Positions 17,641 through 26,814 of a stretch of 64,000 bases of DNA are shown piece by piece. The notes under the pieces are model-generated. The model was not told the origin of the DNA, ran no database searches, and worked only from the letters and a program-made list of their open reading frames with translations. Within the stretch, counting starts at the first letter, position 1. Each line of letters begins with the position of its first letter. The position numbers and the translations under genes are program-made. Source of the stretch: Streptococcus ovis DSM 16829 (GTDB lineage Bacteria; Bacillota; Bacilli; Lactobacillales; Streptococcaceae); NCBI RefSeq assembly GCF_000380125.1, contig NZ_KB904580.1:34301-98300 (forward strand), written 5' to 3'.

Positions 17641-18534
17641 CTACAACTGATCACTGGCTGTAAACTCGATAAAGAGTTCTTCCAAGGACTTGGTCACTTC
17701 ATAAATGCGATAAATACAGACATCAGCAACTACCAAACGATGGACCACTTGACCCACTTCCTCGTCCGACATAATCGGCAACAGCAAACTTTCGTCTACC
17801 AAGGCTACACCTAACAGTGAAGCTGCCAGTGCATCATCTGATGTCCGCAAGCACAATTTCCCACTGTGTTGACTCTTGAAATGCTCGATGGTTCCCTGAT
17901 ACAAGAGCTTTCCGCTCCCGATAATCCCAATCTGTGTCACCATTTTTTCAATCTCATCCAAAGCATGAGACGAAATCATGACAGTCGTTTGAAATTTCTC
18001 AGGCAAACTCCGAATCAGACGACGGATTTCCTCACGTGCCTGCGGGTCCAAACCATTTGTTGGCTCATCTAGGACAATCAATTGGGGACGTCCCATGATC
18101 GCCATTGCAATTCCAAGACGTTGCTTCATCCCGAGTGAGTAATGCTTGACGCGCTTATCCTTATGGTCTGTCAAACGGACAATAGACAAGGCCTCAGCTA
18201 CATCCTGTTCTGTCAACCCTTTTAATTCTTTTAAAATTTGCAGATTTTCATAACCTGACAAATTATCATAATACGATGGTTCTTCAATCAAGGAACCAAT
18301 CTGTTTTAAAATTCCAATTCGATTGTTTTCATTCATTGCTACACCTGCTACAAACAGTTGTCCAGCATTTGGTTCTAACAACCCACAAATCATCTTCATA
18401 ATGGTCGACTTGCCTGCCCCATTTGGACCAATCAAACCATAAATTTCCCCTTGTTCAATGCTTAGATGGTGAATATCGACTGCCGTCTGCTTCCCAAAAA
18501 CTTTTTTCACCTTTTGTAATTCAATCATGTTCAT
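17641..18534 (-). CDS. ABC transporter ATPase, LanF-type
   Basis: The 297-residue ATPase has Walker A GPNGAGKST (about residues 36-44), the signature SLGMKQRLGIAMA, Walker B LIVLDEPTNGLDP and H-loop ISSHALDEIE. The Q-loop position reads IGSLIEEPSYY, a Glu in place of the usual Gln; that E-loop is a known mark of lantibiotic-immunity ATPases (LanF). The C-terminal extension of about 80 residues ends SLEELFIEFTASDQL. It is the first gene of the three-gene operon and divergent from the two-component system, which probably controls it. Confidence 0.82.
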   Translation of the reverse strand: MNMIELQKVKKVFGKQTAVDIHHLSIEQGEIYGLIGPNGAGKSTIMKMICGLLEPNAGQLFVAGVAMNENNRIGILKQIGSLIEEPSYYDNLSGYENLQILKELKGLTEQDVAEALSIVRLTDHKDKRVKHYSLGMKQRLGIAMAIMGRPQLIVLDEPTNGLDPQAREEIRRLIRSLPEKFQTTVMISSHALDEIEKMVTQIGIIGSGKLLYQGTIEHFKSQHSGKLCLRTSDDALAASLLGVALVDESLLLPIMSDEEVGQVVHRLVVADVCIYRIYEVTKSLEELFIEFTASDQL

Positions 18535-18563
18535 GTCTCTGTCCTCCTTTTTCTGACACTCTT

Positions 18564-18661
18564 AGTGTACACCCTTCACCTTACCTCTCCTTGGCGCCTA
18601 CCTTAATTCTTCCTTAATTTTTGGAAAATAGCAGAGCTGTTTTACTAGAGTATGTTATACT
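18564..18661. promoter_or_regulatory. Divergent promoter region with candidate response-regulator repeats
   Basis: For the response regulator the extended -10 TGTTATACT ends at 18661. For the ABC operon on the minus strand a TG-preceded TACACT -10 lies at 18569-18564. Between them CCTTAATT at 18601-18608 repeats exactly at 18612-18619, an 11-bp step typical of OmpR/PhoB-type sites and about 31 bp from the ABC -10. Confidence 0.5.
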
Positions 18662-18679
18662 ATTTTTTGAGGTAAGAAT

Positions 18680-19369
18680 ATGAAATTAACAGATCGAAAA
18701 TTACTGATTTTAGATGACAATCCTGATATTTTACAATTGGTGAAAGAAAGCCTTGCAATTGCTGGTTTCACACAGCTCATAACAGCAAGCAGTAAAAAAG
18801 AGGCCTTAGACCTCTTACAGACGCAAGCATTTGACATGGCGATTTTGGACATTATGCTACCAGATGGATCTGGATTTGATGTTCTCCGCCACATTCGCCA
18901 GGTCTCTATGATGCCAGCCCTCTTTTTATCAGCGGTATCTGATATTGAGAAACAATACCAAGGTTTTGAGTTGGGAGCAGATGATTACATTGTCAAACCT
19001 TTTCGCCCCAAGGAATTAGAGTTGCGCATCTTATCCATTTTAAAGCGCAGCTATCCTCAGCAAGCTGACATCGTACAGCTCGAATCCTGTCAAATCGATT
19101 TTGAGCGCGCAGCTATTGTCAAGGCGGGAGAGGAAATCCTACTCACTGCCAAAGAATTTAGCCTTTTGCGCGTGCTCTATGACCATAAAAATAAAATTGT
19201 CACCTTTGATAACCTCTTGAGTAAGGTATGGGGAGAACAGTATGAAGGCTATGAAAATACATTGATGGCTCATATCCGAAAAGTGCGCCAAAAGATAGAA
19301 ACCAATCCTTCTAAACCCACGCATTTACTCACCGTCAAAGGACTGGGTTACCAGTTACGGGTGGACTAG
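18680..19369 (+). CDS. OmpR-family response regulator of the LanFEG-like system
   Basis: The 229-residue protein starts MKLTDRKLLILDDNPD, with the acidic pair at 12-13, phospho-acceptor D57 (MAILDIMLPDGSG) and the receiver Lys in DDYIVKPFRPKEL. The winged-helix domain (about 130-229) has EILLTAKEFSLLRVLYDHKNKIV and MAHIRKVRQKIE, typical of OmpR/PhoB regulators. It is directly joined to the histidine kinase gene (1 nt apart) and divergent from the lantibiotic-protection-type ABC operon, so it probably senses and responds to a peptide antibiotic. The direct repeats between the two units are the likely target. Confidence 0.88.
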   Translation: MKLTDRKLLILDDNPDILQLVKESLAIAGFTQLITASSKKEALDLLQTQAFDMAILDIMLPDGSGFDVLRHIRQVSMMPALFLSAVSDIEKQYQGFELGADDYIVKPFRPKELELRILSILKRSYPQQADIVQLESCQIDFERAAIVKAGEEILLTAKEFSLLRVLYDHKNKIVTFDNLLSKVWGEQYEGYENTLMAHIRKVRQKIETNPSKPTHLLTVKGLGYQLRVD

Positions 19370-20671
19370 ATGAGCACACTAAAATACTTTTCTAAAACCT
19401 TATTTGCTTATTTTACAACAGTACTGCTCTTGGGAATCTTTAGCCTCCTAATCTTTTTATTAGGAACCTTTCATATCGTTGCCAAAGAACGCCATCAGCA
19501 AGAGCCGACCGCTTTCGCTCAACAGTTGATAAAAGACAACCAACTGAACCTTTCTCCGCAAAATAAAGAACAACTGGATAAAAAGGATATTTGGTTGATG
19601 GTTTTAACAGAGGAAGGACAGATTGAGGAGTCCTATCAATTACCGCAAGCATTAGACCACCCCTACAAATTGAAGGATATTGTCCGATTCAGCCGCTGGT
19701 ATTTAGACGACTATCCTGTTTTCACCTTTGTCATGGGAGATAAAGTACTGGTCCTTGGCTATCCCAAAGGGAGTTATGATAAATTTCCAGCTAATTACTA
19801 CAACGCCAATTCCTTCTTTCAGATTTTCAAATGGAGTCTGACCATCTTTATTGGTCTTATCATTGCCTTCTTTCTCATCTACTTCCGAACACAAATGAAA
19901 CTGCGACAAGAATTCAAACCCATCACGCAAGCATTGTCCGATTTATCGGAAAACAAGCCTGTCTTACTAGATGAAAAAGGAAATCTCACAGAGATAAAAT
20001 CCGCTCTCAACCAGACTTCTCAGCTTCTGCTTGAAACCAAGGAAATGCGCAACCACTGGATTCGTGGCATCAGTCATGATCTGCGAAATCCATTGACTCT
20101 CATTTTGGGACATACTAGCCAACTTGAAGCGATACATGGGAAGTCCAAACAACTCCAACAAATTCAAGCCAATGTGCATCAGATGGAGCACATTATTTCC
20201 AATCTTAATATGAGTTACCTTCTAGACAACCCAGCTCTTCAGCAAGAAATGGAACGTCTTGACCTCAACAAGCTCCTCCGACAAATCATTGCGGATTTTT
20301 ATAATAATTACGAACACCTTGATTTAGACTTTCAACTACCAGAGCACCCAAGCTTCATTTTAGGAAATGGAAGTTTATTGTCACGCGCGATTACCAATCT
20401 CCTTCTCAACAGCCTCACGCATAACAAAGCACCTCACCAATCTCTCGTTCTCGTACACCAAGAAAACAATGTCTTGCTCACTATCTCCGATAACGGGAAC
20501 ATTAGCCCTGAAAAAGTCCTTGAATTAAATCAAAAAACTCGACACTATGATACACATGGCATGGGGACCATTATCACCAAACAAATTATTGCCTTGCATC
20601 AAGGAAAGATTCACTTTGAAAATTTGAATCCTGGTTTGCAGGCCACCATTATTTTACCAATAGTCCCCTAA
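19370..20671 (+). CDS. Membrane sensor histidine kinase of the LanFEG-like system
   Basis: The 433-residue kinase has two membrane helices (about 12-34 and 152-172) flanking a 115-residue extracellular sensor domain. The phospho-acceptor is H236 in GISHDLRNPLTLILGH, and the N box (ITNLLLNSLTHN), the DNGNIS G1 region and the GMGTIITKQIIALHQG G2 region follow. That topology resembles the NisK/SpaK group, which detects lantibiotics with a sizeable extracellular loop. The start codon follows the regulator stop directly. With the divergent LanFEG operon it forms a likely peptide-resistance module without an associated bacteriocin. Confidence 0.87.
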   Translation: MSTLKYFSKTLFAYFTTVLLLGIFSLLIFLLGTFHIVAKERHQQEPTAFAQQLIKDNQLNLSPQNKEQLDKKDIWLMVLTEEGQIEESYQLPQALDHPYKLKDIVRFSRWYLDDYPVFTFVMGDKVLVLGYPKGSYDKFPANYYNANSFFQIFKWSLTIFIGLIIAFFLIYFRTQMKLRQEFKPITQALSDLSENKPVLLDEKGNLTEIKSALNQTSQLLLETKEMRNHWIRGISHDLRNPLTLILGHTSQLEAIHGKSKQLQQIQANVHQMEHIISNLNMSYLLDNPALQQEMERLDLNKLLRQIIADFYNNYEHLDLDFQLPEHPSFILGNGSLLSRAITNLLLNSLTHNKAPHQSLVLVHQENNVLLTISDNGNISPEKVLELNQKTRHYDTHGMGTIITKQIIALHQGKIHFENLNPGLQATIILPIVP

Positions 20672-20676
20672 ACATT

Positions 20677-20717
20677 AAAAATCGCCCCTTCAATTGGATA
20701 GAGGAGGCGATTTTTTT
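20677..20717. terminator. Bidirectional terminator between kinase gene and feo operon
   Basis: AAAAATCGCC pairs with GGCGATTTTTTT around an internal loop. It ends the kinase transcript; on the minus strand it overlaps the stop codon of the FeoB-associated gene. Confidence 0.8.
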
Positions 20718-20865
20718 AATCTACTTTACTGACCTTGTGCATCTCTTCTTTGATAGGACAGCTACAATTACAGTCCCCACAAGAGCCTTTCCCTTTGATA
20801 AAATTTCTCAAGCCAAATAACACACCCGTAGCAATAAGAACAGTTAGTACAATTGTTGCAATCAT
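20716..20865 (-). CDS. FeoB-associated Cys-rich membrane protein
   Basis: This 49-residue ORF starts at the ATG at 20865 with a strong AGGAGG site 5-6 nt upstream and begins 9 nt after the feoB stop. The product has one membrane helix (MIATIVLTVLIATGVLFGL) then a Cys cluster (GSCGDCNCSCP) and a charged tail. This is the small FeoB-associated family (called FeoB_associated), found after feoB in many Firmicutes; a role in the Fe(II) transport complex is presumed. Confidence 0.88.
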   Translation of the reverse strand: MIATIVLTVLIATGVLFGLRNFIKGKGSCGDCNCSCPIKEEMHKVSKVD

Positions 20866-20874
20866 TTTCTCCTC

Positions 20875-23013
20875 CTATTTTCCAACAACAGCTAGACGAT
20901 CCAGATGAATCACCTCTTCGTTCACCTGACGCGGTTTTCTTAAGATGAGACAAAGCATCAACAAAAGCAAACCAACAGCTACTCCCGTCCAAACCGTTAG
21001 CGATTCTCCATATAGAATGACCATTCCTAGCTGATAGAGCACCAAACTAACGACATAAGCTAGGCCTGTCTGAAAACCAATCGCTCCAAGGGTCCACTTA
21101 GCATCTCCCATTTCTCGCTTCATTGCCCCCATAGCTGCAAAACATGGCGCACAGAGCAAATTAAATATCAAGAATGAATAGGCTGCTAGCGCTGAATAAT
21201 CAGCCTGTAAACTTGCTGTTAGCCCCGTATTCCCTGTACTTTGATAGAGAATGCCAAAAGTTGCTACTACTGTTTCCTTTGCTGCTAAGCCCGTCATCGC
21301 AGCAACGGTAGCCCGCCAGTTACCAAACCCAAGGGGTTCAAACAACCAAGCAAAGGCGCGCCCAAGACTCGCCAACATACTCTGATTCGTATCCACAGCC
21401 TGGAAAGCAAAATTATAGGAAGACAAGACCCAAATCAAAACTGTCAAGCTAAAAATAACAGTTCCCGCACGTTTGACAAAGCTCATGGCCTTCCCAAATG
21501 CATAACGAAAGACGGAAAAAATCTTAGGCAGATGATAAGCAGGAAGTTCCATGATAAAGGGACTCGTATAACCTCCAAGAAAAGCTGTCTTTTTCAGAGC
21601 AATTCCCGACAGAACAATGGTCGCAATCCCCACAAAATAGGTAGATGGTGCCATAAAAGGATTGTCTGGAAAAAAGGCCCCAGCAATCAAGGCAATAATT
21701 TCCAACTTGGCAGAGCAGGGCATAAAGGTCGCTGTCATAATCGTGATTTTCCGATCACGCTCATTTTCAATCGTGCGACTCGCCATAATAGCTGGAACCC
21801 CACAACCTGTCGCAATCAGCATTGGAATAAAGGATTTCCCTGACAGGCCAAACCGTCTAAAAATACGGTCCATGACAAAAGCGATCCGACTCATGTAACC
21901 AATATCTTCTAGGATTCCCAAGCAAACAAAGAGAACAAAAATTTGCGGTAAAAAGCCTAAAACAGTCCCTACACCTGCTACAATTCCATCTAAAATCAAA
22001 GACTGCATCCAATCTGCCACCTGCAAATAGGTCAAACTACGCTGCACCCAATTTGGCACAATTTCTCCAAAAAGAACATCATTGACCCAGTCTGTCCACA
22101 TGGTGCCGACCGTTTGGATGGATAAATAATACACCAAAAACATCACAAGGGCAAAAATAGGCAGAGCTAACAGCCGATTGGTGACAATTTTATCGATTTT
22201 ATCTGATAGATTTAGTTTAAAATCACTTTCTTGACTCTGTGCCATCTTGGCAACTTTTTCGATAAAAGCATACCGCTGGTTGATGACAATCGATTCGGAA
22301 TCCTCTGTGAAAATTTCTTCTGTGACATGAAGAATATCCTCAATTTCAGATTTTTGAAAGGCAGAAAGGTTTAGGTCTGCCTCCACTAGCTCATCTCGTT
22401 CAAATAGTTTCATTGCATAAAATCGAGCAGATGAAGTAGGGACGGTCGAACCCAAAACCTCTATCACCTGTGAAATGGCAGCCTCAAATCGGTCCTCATA
22501 AACGGGAAATTGGATAGTATCCACGGTGTCTCTTCTTGTTTGAGCTGCCTTCTTGATAGCCTGACGGATTCCTTGAGATTTTACAGCACTCGTCGCTACT
22601 ACTGGAATCCCCAACTGGTAGGATAATTTGTCCACATTAATAGATTTCCCTTGACTGTCTAGCACATCACTCATATTTAATGCCATGGTCACAGGAATCC
22701 CTGTCTCAATTAACTGTGTTGTGAGATAAAGATTGCGTTCTAGGTTGGTGGCATCGACAACATTAAGAATACTATCAGCCTCATCGCTCAGCAAGTAATC
22801 ACGCGCCACCTTTTCCTCAGGACTATAAGGGGACATCGAATAAATCCCTGGCAAATCCTGCACTTCTAGCTCTGGATGTTTTTTCACAAAGCCACTTTTA
22901 CGCTCTACCGTTACACCCGGCCAGTTTCCTACGCGCTGATTGGTCCCCGTCGCAGCATTAAACAAACTAGTTTTTCCGCTATTTGGATTCCCAATTAAAG
23001 CAATTTTTGTCAT
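20875..23013 (-). CDS. feoB: Ferrous iron transporter FeoB
   Basis: The 712-residue protein has an N-terminal GTPase domain: G1 GNPNSGKTSLFN (about 8-19), G2 WPGVTVERK, G3 DLPGIYSMSPYSPEE, G4 NMSD. A helical linker follows (about 165-270) and a polytopic membrane domain with two Gate-type repeats (about 280-700), containing the conserved GCGVPAIMASRT and Cys-rich NLLCAPCFAAMGAMKRE segments. It imports Fe2+. It lies between feoA and the small Cys-rich gene in an operon on the minus strand. Length is normal. Confidence 0.97.
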   Translation of the reverse strand: MTKIALIGNPNSGKTSLFNAATGTNQRVGNWPGVTVERKSGFVKKHPELEVQDLPGIYSMSPYSPEEKVARDYLLSDEADSILNVVDATNLERNLYLTTQLIETGIPVTMALNMSDVLDSQGKSINVDKLSYQLGIPVVATSAVKSQGIRQAIKKAAQTRRDTVDTIQFPVYEDRFEAAISQVIEVLGSTVPTSSARFYAMKLFERDELVEADLNLSAFQKSEIEDILHVTEEIFTEDSESIVINQRYAFIEKVAKMAQSQESDFKLNLSDKIDKIVTNRLLALPIFALVMFLVYYLSIQTVGTMWTDWVNDVLFGEIVPNWVQRSLTYLQVADWMQSLILDGIVAGVGTVLGFLPQIFVLFVCLGILEDIGYMSRIAFVMDRIFRRFGLSGKSFIPMLIATGCGVPAIMASRTIENERDRKITIMTATFMPCSAKLEIIALIAGAFFPDNPFMAPSTYFVGIATIVLSGIALKKTAFLGGYTSPFIMELPAYHLPKIFSVFRYAFGKAMSFVKRAGTVIFSLTVLIWVLSSYNFAFQAVDTNQSMLASLGRAFAWLFEPLGFGNWRATVAAMTGLAAKETVVATFGILYQSTGNTGLTASLQADYSALAAYSFLIFNLLCAPCFAAMGAMKREMGDAKWTLGAIGFQTGLAYVVSLVLYQLGMVILYGESLTVWTGVAVGLLLLMLCLILRKPRQVNEEVIHLDRLAVVGK

Positions 23014-23086
23014 TTTCTTTACACCTCTTCATTACTAGATGGCTTGTTTTTCGTCACAATCCACTCTTGAAACGGTAGTGAATTTT

Positions 23087-23563
23087 TTACTCTCTTTCTT
23101 CACCTGTCGCCCGAATTACACTAATCAATTGCGCTTCTGACTTTCGCAAGGTCAATTCATATCCTCTTAGACTGATTTCGATTGGATCCCCCAATGGCGC
23201 CACCTTTCGTAAATAAACCTTTGTATGACGCGTCAAGCCCATATCCATCAAGCGTCTCTTAGCTTCCTTTACAGCAAAAATCCCATCTATGTAAGCAAAT
23301 TCACCAACTCTTAATGATGAAAGTGGAAGTGTTTCGACCACCTCTTCTAATTTCTCCACATCTATCTGGCGTAAAATCGATTGATCAAAGGCCAAACGAC
23401 TAGATGAAAGCATCAAAATAGCACTTGTTGCTGTCTTTGAAATCAACCGAACAGGGGTCCCAACTTTTAAACCAAGGTTTGCCAAATGACGCTGACTGTC
23501 TTCTGGCAAATCAATACTTCGAATCTGATAGGTCACATTGACCTCTCCATCTAGTAAAAGCAA
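23087..23563 (-). CDS. feoA: FeoA protein with two fused FeoA domains
   Basis: The product has up to 158 residues and contains two SH3-like FeoA modules in tandem, roughly residues 10-75 (SIDLPEDSQRHLANLGLKVGTPV) and 85-155 (VGEFAYIDGIF...RRLMDMGLTRHTKVYLRKVAPLGDP...). A single FeoA is about 75-80 residues, so this is the fused form seen in streptococci. FeoA assists FeoB. Two starts are possible: TTG at 23563 with GAGGTCAA upstream, or GTG at 23536 with GGAGAGGTCAAT; the pair is hard to separate by eye. Confidence 0.9.
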   Translation of the reverse strand: MLLLDGEVNVTYQIRSIDLPEDSQRHLANLGLKVGTPVRLISKTATSAILMLSSSRLAFDQSILRQIDVEKLEEVVETLPLSSLRVGEFAYIDGIFAVKEAKRRLMDMGLTRHTKVYLRKVAPLGDPIEISLRGYELTLRKSEAQLISVIRATGEERE

Positions 23564-23617
23564 ATTTCTTGACCTCTTTCATTCTTTTTAGTAAAATTAA
23601 AGTTTTTTAACAATTTT

Positions 23618-23623
23618 AGTATA
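23618..23623 (-). promoter_or_regulatory. -10 box of the feo operon
   Basis: On the minus strand TGATATACT forms an extended -10 (TATACT at 23623-23618) about 55 nt before feoA. The flanking A/T-rich sequence gives no clear Fur or MntR box by eye. Confidence 0.55.
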
Positions 23624-23795
23624 TCATAAAAAGCTGATCTGAAAAAAAGAAAATTAAAATTTTCTAACTTTTTCTCAATACTAAGAAAACCTTCTCTATA
23701 AAAAATGGTTTCTATCCATAAAAATACCTATTCTCGCTTTTTCAGTCAAGAGTTGTGATGTTTTTTCTATACTAGTCGGGAGATTTTTAGAAAAA

Positions 23796-23824
23796 TAAAA
23801 AAACCTAGAGCTGTGCTCTAGATC
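23796..23824 (-). terminator. Terminator after the DUF1797 gene
   Basis: On the minus strand CTAGAGC-ACA-GCTCTAG is followed by seven T, just after the stop codon at 23828. Confidence 0.88.
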
Positions 23825-23827
23825 TTC

Positions 23828-24058
23828 TTAATATAACAATTCATAAATTTCCATCGCGATTAAATCGATGCTATCAAACGTGTAGGTTTCACGAGCTGCG
23901 ACATCGCGCAATGTAAATACAGAACCATTTTCTTCATCATAGCTGTAGGCAACCTCTGCTACAACTACACCTTCACGCTCAAAATTACGTTTCAAGGTGC
24001 CACCATCGGTCGCCATTGCTTCCAAACGGCTGATAATTCTCACTAAATGTGATTCCAT
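23828..24058 (-). CDS. YkuJ-family (DUF1797) protein
   Basis: The 76-residue product starts at the second of two nearby ATGs, because GAGGAG lies 8 nt from it and only 2 nt from the first (24064). The sequence ends with FDSIDLIAMEIYELLY, matching the conserved YkuJ tail in Bacillus, and has the early HLVRIISRLEAM helix. Members are small soluble proteins of unknown function conserved in Bacilli. It is a single-gene transcript with its own terminator. Confidence 0.85.
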   Translation of the reverse strand: MESHLVRIISRLEAMATDGGTLKRNFEREGVVVAEVAYSYDEENGSVFTLRDVAARETYTFDSIDLIAMEIYELLY

Positions 24059-24189
24059 GTCCATTTCTCCTCATTCTTTTATAAGTGTATTCTATCATAT
24101 TTTTTCTGAAAAGTCTTCCTAAATATCCAATATTCGGACGGATTCCACCATTTCATCATCAAAAAATAAGCACAAAGCGATTCAGATTC

Positions 24190-24243
24190 TTGCATTTTTG
24201 ATAAATATTGTTATAATGAAACTATATTTGACCTTTATTGACC
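24190..24243 (+). promoter_or_regulatory. clpE promoter with CtsR operator
   Basis: A -35 TTGCAT (24190) and -10 TATAAT (24212-24217) 16 bp apart are followed by TTTGACC-TTT-ATTGACC at 24227-24243. That is the CtsR heptad repeat with 3-bp spacer (one mismatch in the second heptad). CtsR is the class III heat-shock repressor; the operator overlaps the transcription start. Confidence 0.9.
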
Positions 24244-24279
24244 ATTCAATAAGGAATTTAACAGAAGAGAGGAATGACC

Positions 24280-26526
24280 ATGCTCTGTCAAAATTGCAAT
24301 ATCAACGATGCGACCATTCATCTGTATACCAATCTTAATGGAAAACAAAAACAGGTAGACCTCTGTCATAATTGCTATCAAATTATGAAAACAGACCCTA
24401 ATAATGCGATTTTAAAGGGACTTGCTGATATTGGAAATCCAAATGATATGGATCCCTTCAGCGAATTTTTCAATAATATCGGAGGTTTCACTGGCAATAC
24501 TCCTGCCGGACGCCGTCCAGGACAGACACCGCCTACACAGGCAGGAGGAAATGGAGGCGGCAATCAGAACGGTGGACGTGGTCCGCAACAACCTTCTCAA
24601 CAACCAAATGGCCTCCTAGAAGAATTTGGTATCAACATCACCGAAATTGCACGCCGTGGTGACATTGACCCAGTTATCGGTCGTGATGAGGAAATTGTCC
24701 GTGTGATTGAAATTCTTAATCGTCGCACGAAAAACAATCCAGTCCTTATTGGAGAACCGGGTGTAGGGAAAACAGCCGTTGTTGAAGGATTGGCCCAAAA
24801 AATTGTAGACGGAGATGTTCCACATAAACTCCAAGGAAAAGAAGTGATTCGCTTAGATGTTGTCAGCCTTGTGCAAGGAACAGGTATCCGTGGTCAATTT
24901 GAAGAACGGATGCAAAAACTCATGGAAGAAATCCGCAATCGAAAGGAAATCATTCTCTTTATTGATGAAATTCATGAAATTGTGGGTGCTGGTTCTGCTG
25001 GTGATGGTAATATGGATGCCGGAAATATCTTAAAACCAGCCCTTGCGCGTGGTGAACTCCAGCTAGTTGGTGCGACAACCCTGAATGAATACCGCATTAT
25101 CGAAAAAGATGCTGCATTGGAACGCCGGATGCAACCTGTCAAGGTTGACGAGCCAAGCGTTGAAGAAACCATTACCATCTTAAAAGGTATCCAAAGCAAA
25201 TACCAAGATTACCACCACGTTCGCTATACAGATGCAGCCATTGAAGCAGCTGCTATCTTGTCAAACCGCTATATTCAAGACCGCTTCTTGCCAGATAAAG
25301 CTATTGACCTGTTGGATGAATCAGGTTCGAAAATGAACTTAACCCTCAATTTTGTTGATCCAAAAGAAATCGACCAACGTTTGGTGGATGCTGAAAATCG
25401 CAAAGCGCAAGCAACCCGCGATGAAGACTATGAAAAAGCTGCCTACTACCGTGACCAGATTGCTAAATATAAGGAAATGCAAAAAACCAGCCTCAACGAA
25501 GATGATATTCCGCTTATTACCGAGAAGGAAATTGAAGCTATCGTTGAGCAAAAAACCAATATTCCAGTTGGCGATTTGAAAGAAAAAGAACAATCTCAAC
25601 TGATCCATCTTGCAGATGATTTGAAATCTCATGTCATCGGTCAAGATGAAGCCGTTGATAAAATCGCTAAAGCAATTCGTCGAAATCGTGTGGGGCTCGG
25701 AACACCAAATCGCCCAATTGGTAGCTTCCTCTTTGTTGGACCGACCGGTGTTGGTAAAACTGAACTATCCAAGCAATTAGCCATTGAACTCTTTGGCTCT
25801 GCCGACAGTATGATTCGCTTCGATATGTCTGAGTACATGGAAAAACACAGTGTAGCAAAACTAGTTGGTGCACCTCCAGGATATGTTGGCTACGAAGAAG
25901 CAGGCCAATTAACAGAAAAAGTCCGCCGCAATCCATATTCACTGATTCTTCTTGATGAAGTGGAAAAAGCGCATCCAGATGTGATGCACATGTTCCTCCA
26001 AGTCTTAGACGATGGTCGTTTGACAGATGGACAAGGACGGACTGTTAGCTTTAAGGATGCTATTATCATCATGACTTCCAATGCCGGAACTGGCAAAATA
26101 GAAGCTTCTGTCGGTTTTGGAGCAGCACTCGAAGGACGGACCAATTCTGTCCTTGGACAACTTGGAGATTTCTTTAGCCCAGAGTTCATGAACCGCTTTG
26201 ACGGTATCATCGAATTCAAGGCTCTTGAGAAACCTCATCTCCTCAAAATTGTGGACTTGATGCTAGAAGATGTGAATACCCGATTGGCAACCAACGGCAT
26301 TCACCTCCATGTCACTGACAAGGTTAAAGAAAAACTCGTTGACCTCGGTTACGATCCGAAAATGGGAGCTCGTCCATTACGCAGAACCATTCAAGACCAA
26401 ATCGAAGATGCGATTACAGATTACTATCTGGAGCATCCTACAGATAAAGAACTCCGTGCGGTTATGACTTCTAACGGAAAAATCGTCGTAAAAGCAGCAC
26501 AAAAAACAGAAGTGCCAGCTTCATAA
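24280..26526 (+). CDS. clpE: ATP-dependent Clp protease ATP-binding subunit ClpE
   Basis: From the ATG at 24280 (GAGAGG 7 nt upstream) the product has 748 residues. A zinc finger at the N-terminus (CQNC at about residue 3-6 and CHNC at about 30-33) is the hallmark of ClpE and separates it from ClpC. A Gly/Gln-rich linker follows, then AAA1 with GEPGVGKT, a UVR-like coiled coil ([18 protein letters not shown], about 390-410), and AAA2 with [12 protein letters not shown] and the Walker [14 protein letters not shown]. ClpE unfolds substrates for ClpP. A CtsR site controls it, and heat or misfolding stress should induce it. Confidence 0.97.
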   Translation: MLCQNCNINDATIHLYTNLNGKQKQVDLCHNCYQIMKTDPNNAILKGLADIGNPNDMDPFSEFFNNIGGFTGNTPAGRRPGQTPPTQAGGNGGGNQNGGRGPQQPSQQPNGLLEEFGINITEIARRGDIDPVIGRDEEIVRVIEILNRRTKNNPVLIGEPGVGKTAVVEGLAQKIVDGDVPHKLQGKEVIRLDVVSLVQGTGIRGQFEERMQKLMEEIRNRKEIILFIDEIHEIVGAGSAGDGNMDAGNILKPALARGELQLVGATTLNEYRIIEKDAALERRMQPVKVDEPSVEETITILKGIQSKYQDYHHVRYTDAAIEAAAILSNRYIQDRFLPDKAIDLLDESGSKMNLTLNFVDPKEIDQRLVDAENRKAQATRDEDYEKAAYYRDQIAKYKEMQKTSLNEDDIPLITEKEIEAIVEQKTNIPVGDLKEKEQSQLIHLADDLKSHVIGQDEAVDKIAKAIRRNRVGLGTPNRPIGSFLFVGPTGVGKTELSKQLAIELFGSADSMIRFDMSEYMEKHSVAKLVGAPPGYVGYEEAGQLTEKVRRNPYSLILLDEVEKAHPDVMHMFLQVLDDGRLTDGQGRTVSFKDAIIIMTSNAGTGKIEASVGFGAALEGRTNSVLGQLGDFFSPEFMNRFDGIIEFKALEKPHLLKIVDLMLEDVNTRLATNGIHLHVTDKVKEKLVDLGYDPKMGARPLRRTIQDQIEDAITDYYLEHPTDKELRAVMTSNGKIVVKAAQKTEVPAS

Positions 26527-26594
26527 CTTTGTATATGAAACTAAGACAACATTTTCCACCTTCTTTCACTAAATTAGAGAGTAATTTGACGCAG

Positions 26595-26703
26595 TGATCA
26601 ATTAGTAGTTCTCCTCCCTTGCGTTGCGATGCCCGATCAACTGTGCGGGGAGAGGGGCTAAAAAAACGGTAGATCGTGATTTTCTGATGATGTACCGTTT
26701 TTT
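26595..26703 (+). ncRNA. Candidate small RNA after clpE, ending in a terminator
   Basis: The 288-nt gap after clpE contains an unstructured C-rich anti-Shine-Dalgarno-like segment (TTCTCCTCCCTTGC at about 26613-26626), a partly complementary GGGGAGAGG near 26647, and a terminator in which AAAAAACGGTA pairs with TACCGTTTTTT (26660-26702). I see no good promoter in front, so it could also be just the 3' UTR and terminator of clpE. Confidence 0.35.
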
Positions 26704-26814
26704 AGTTTCATTCTCTATATCAAACAAAAATTACCTGAATTTTCTAACGATTTTGATAGAATTTTTCCATCATTTTTAGTATAATGAGAACAAGAATATC
26801 AGAGGGGAATCCAC

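Noticed and set aside
23564-23795. A gene or riboswitch in the gap before feoA
   Set aside because: Only an A/T-rich promoter region is visible; no ORF, hairpin cluster or known riboswitch motif.
26595-26703. Calling the clpE downstream RNA a CiaR-controlled csRNA
   Set aside because: There is no TTTAAG-N5-TTTAAG box and the predicted structure is weak; it is kept only as a low-confidence candidate.
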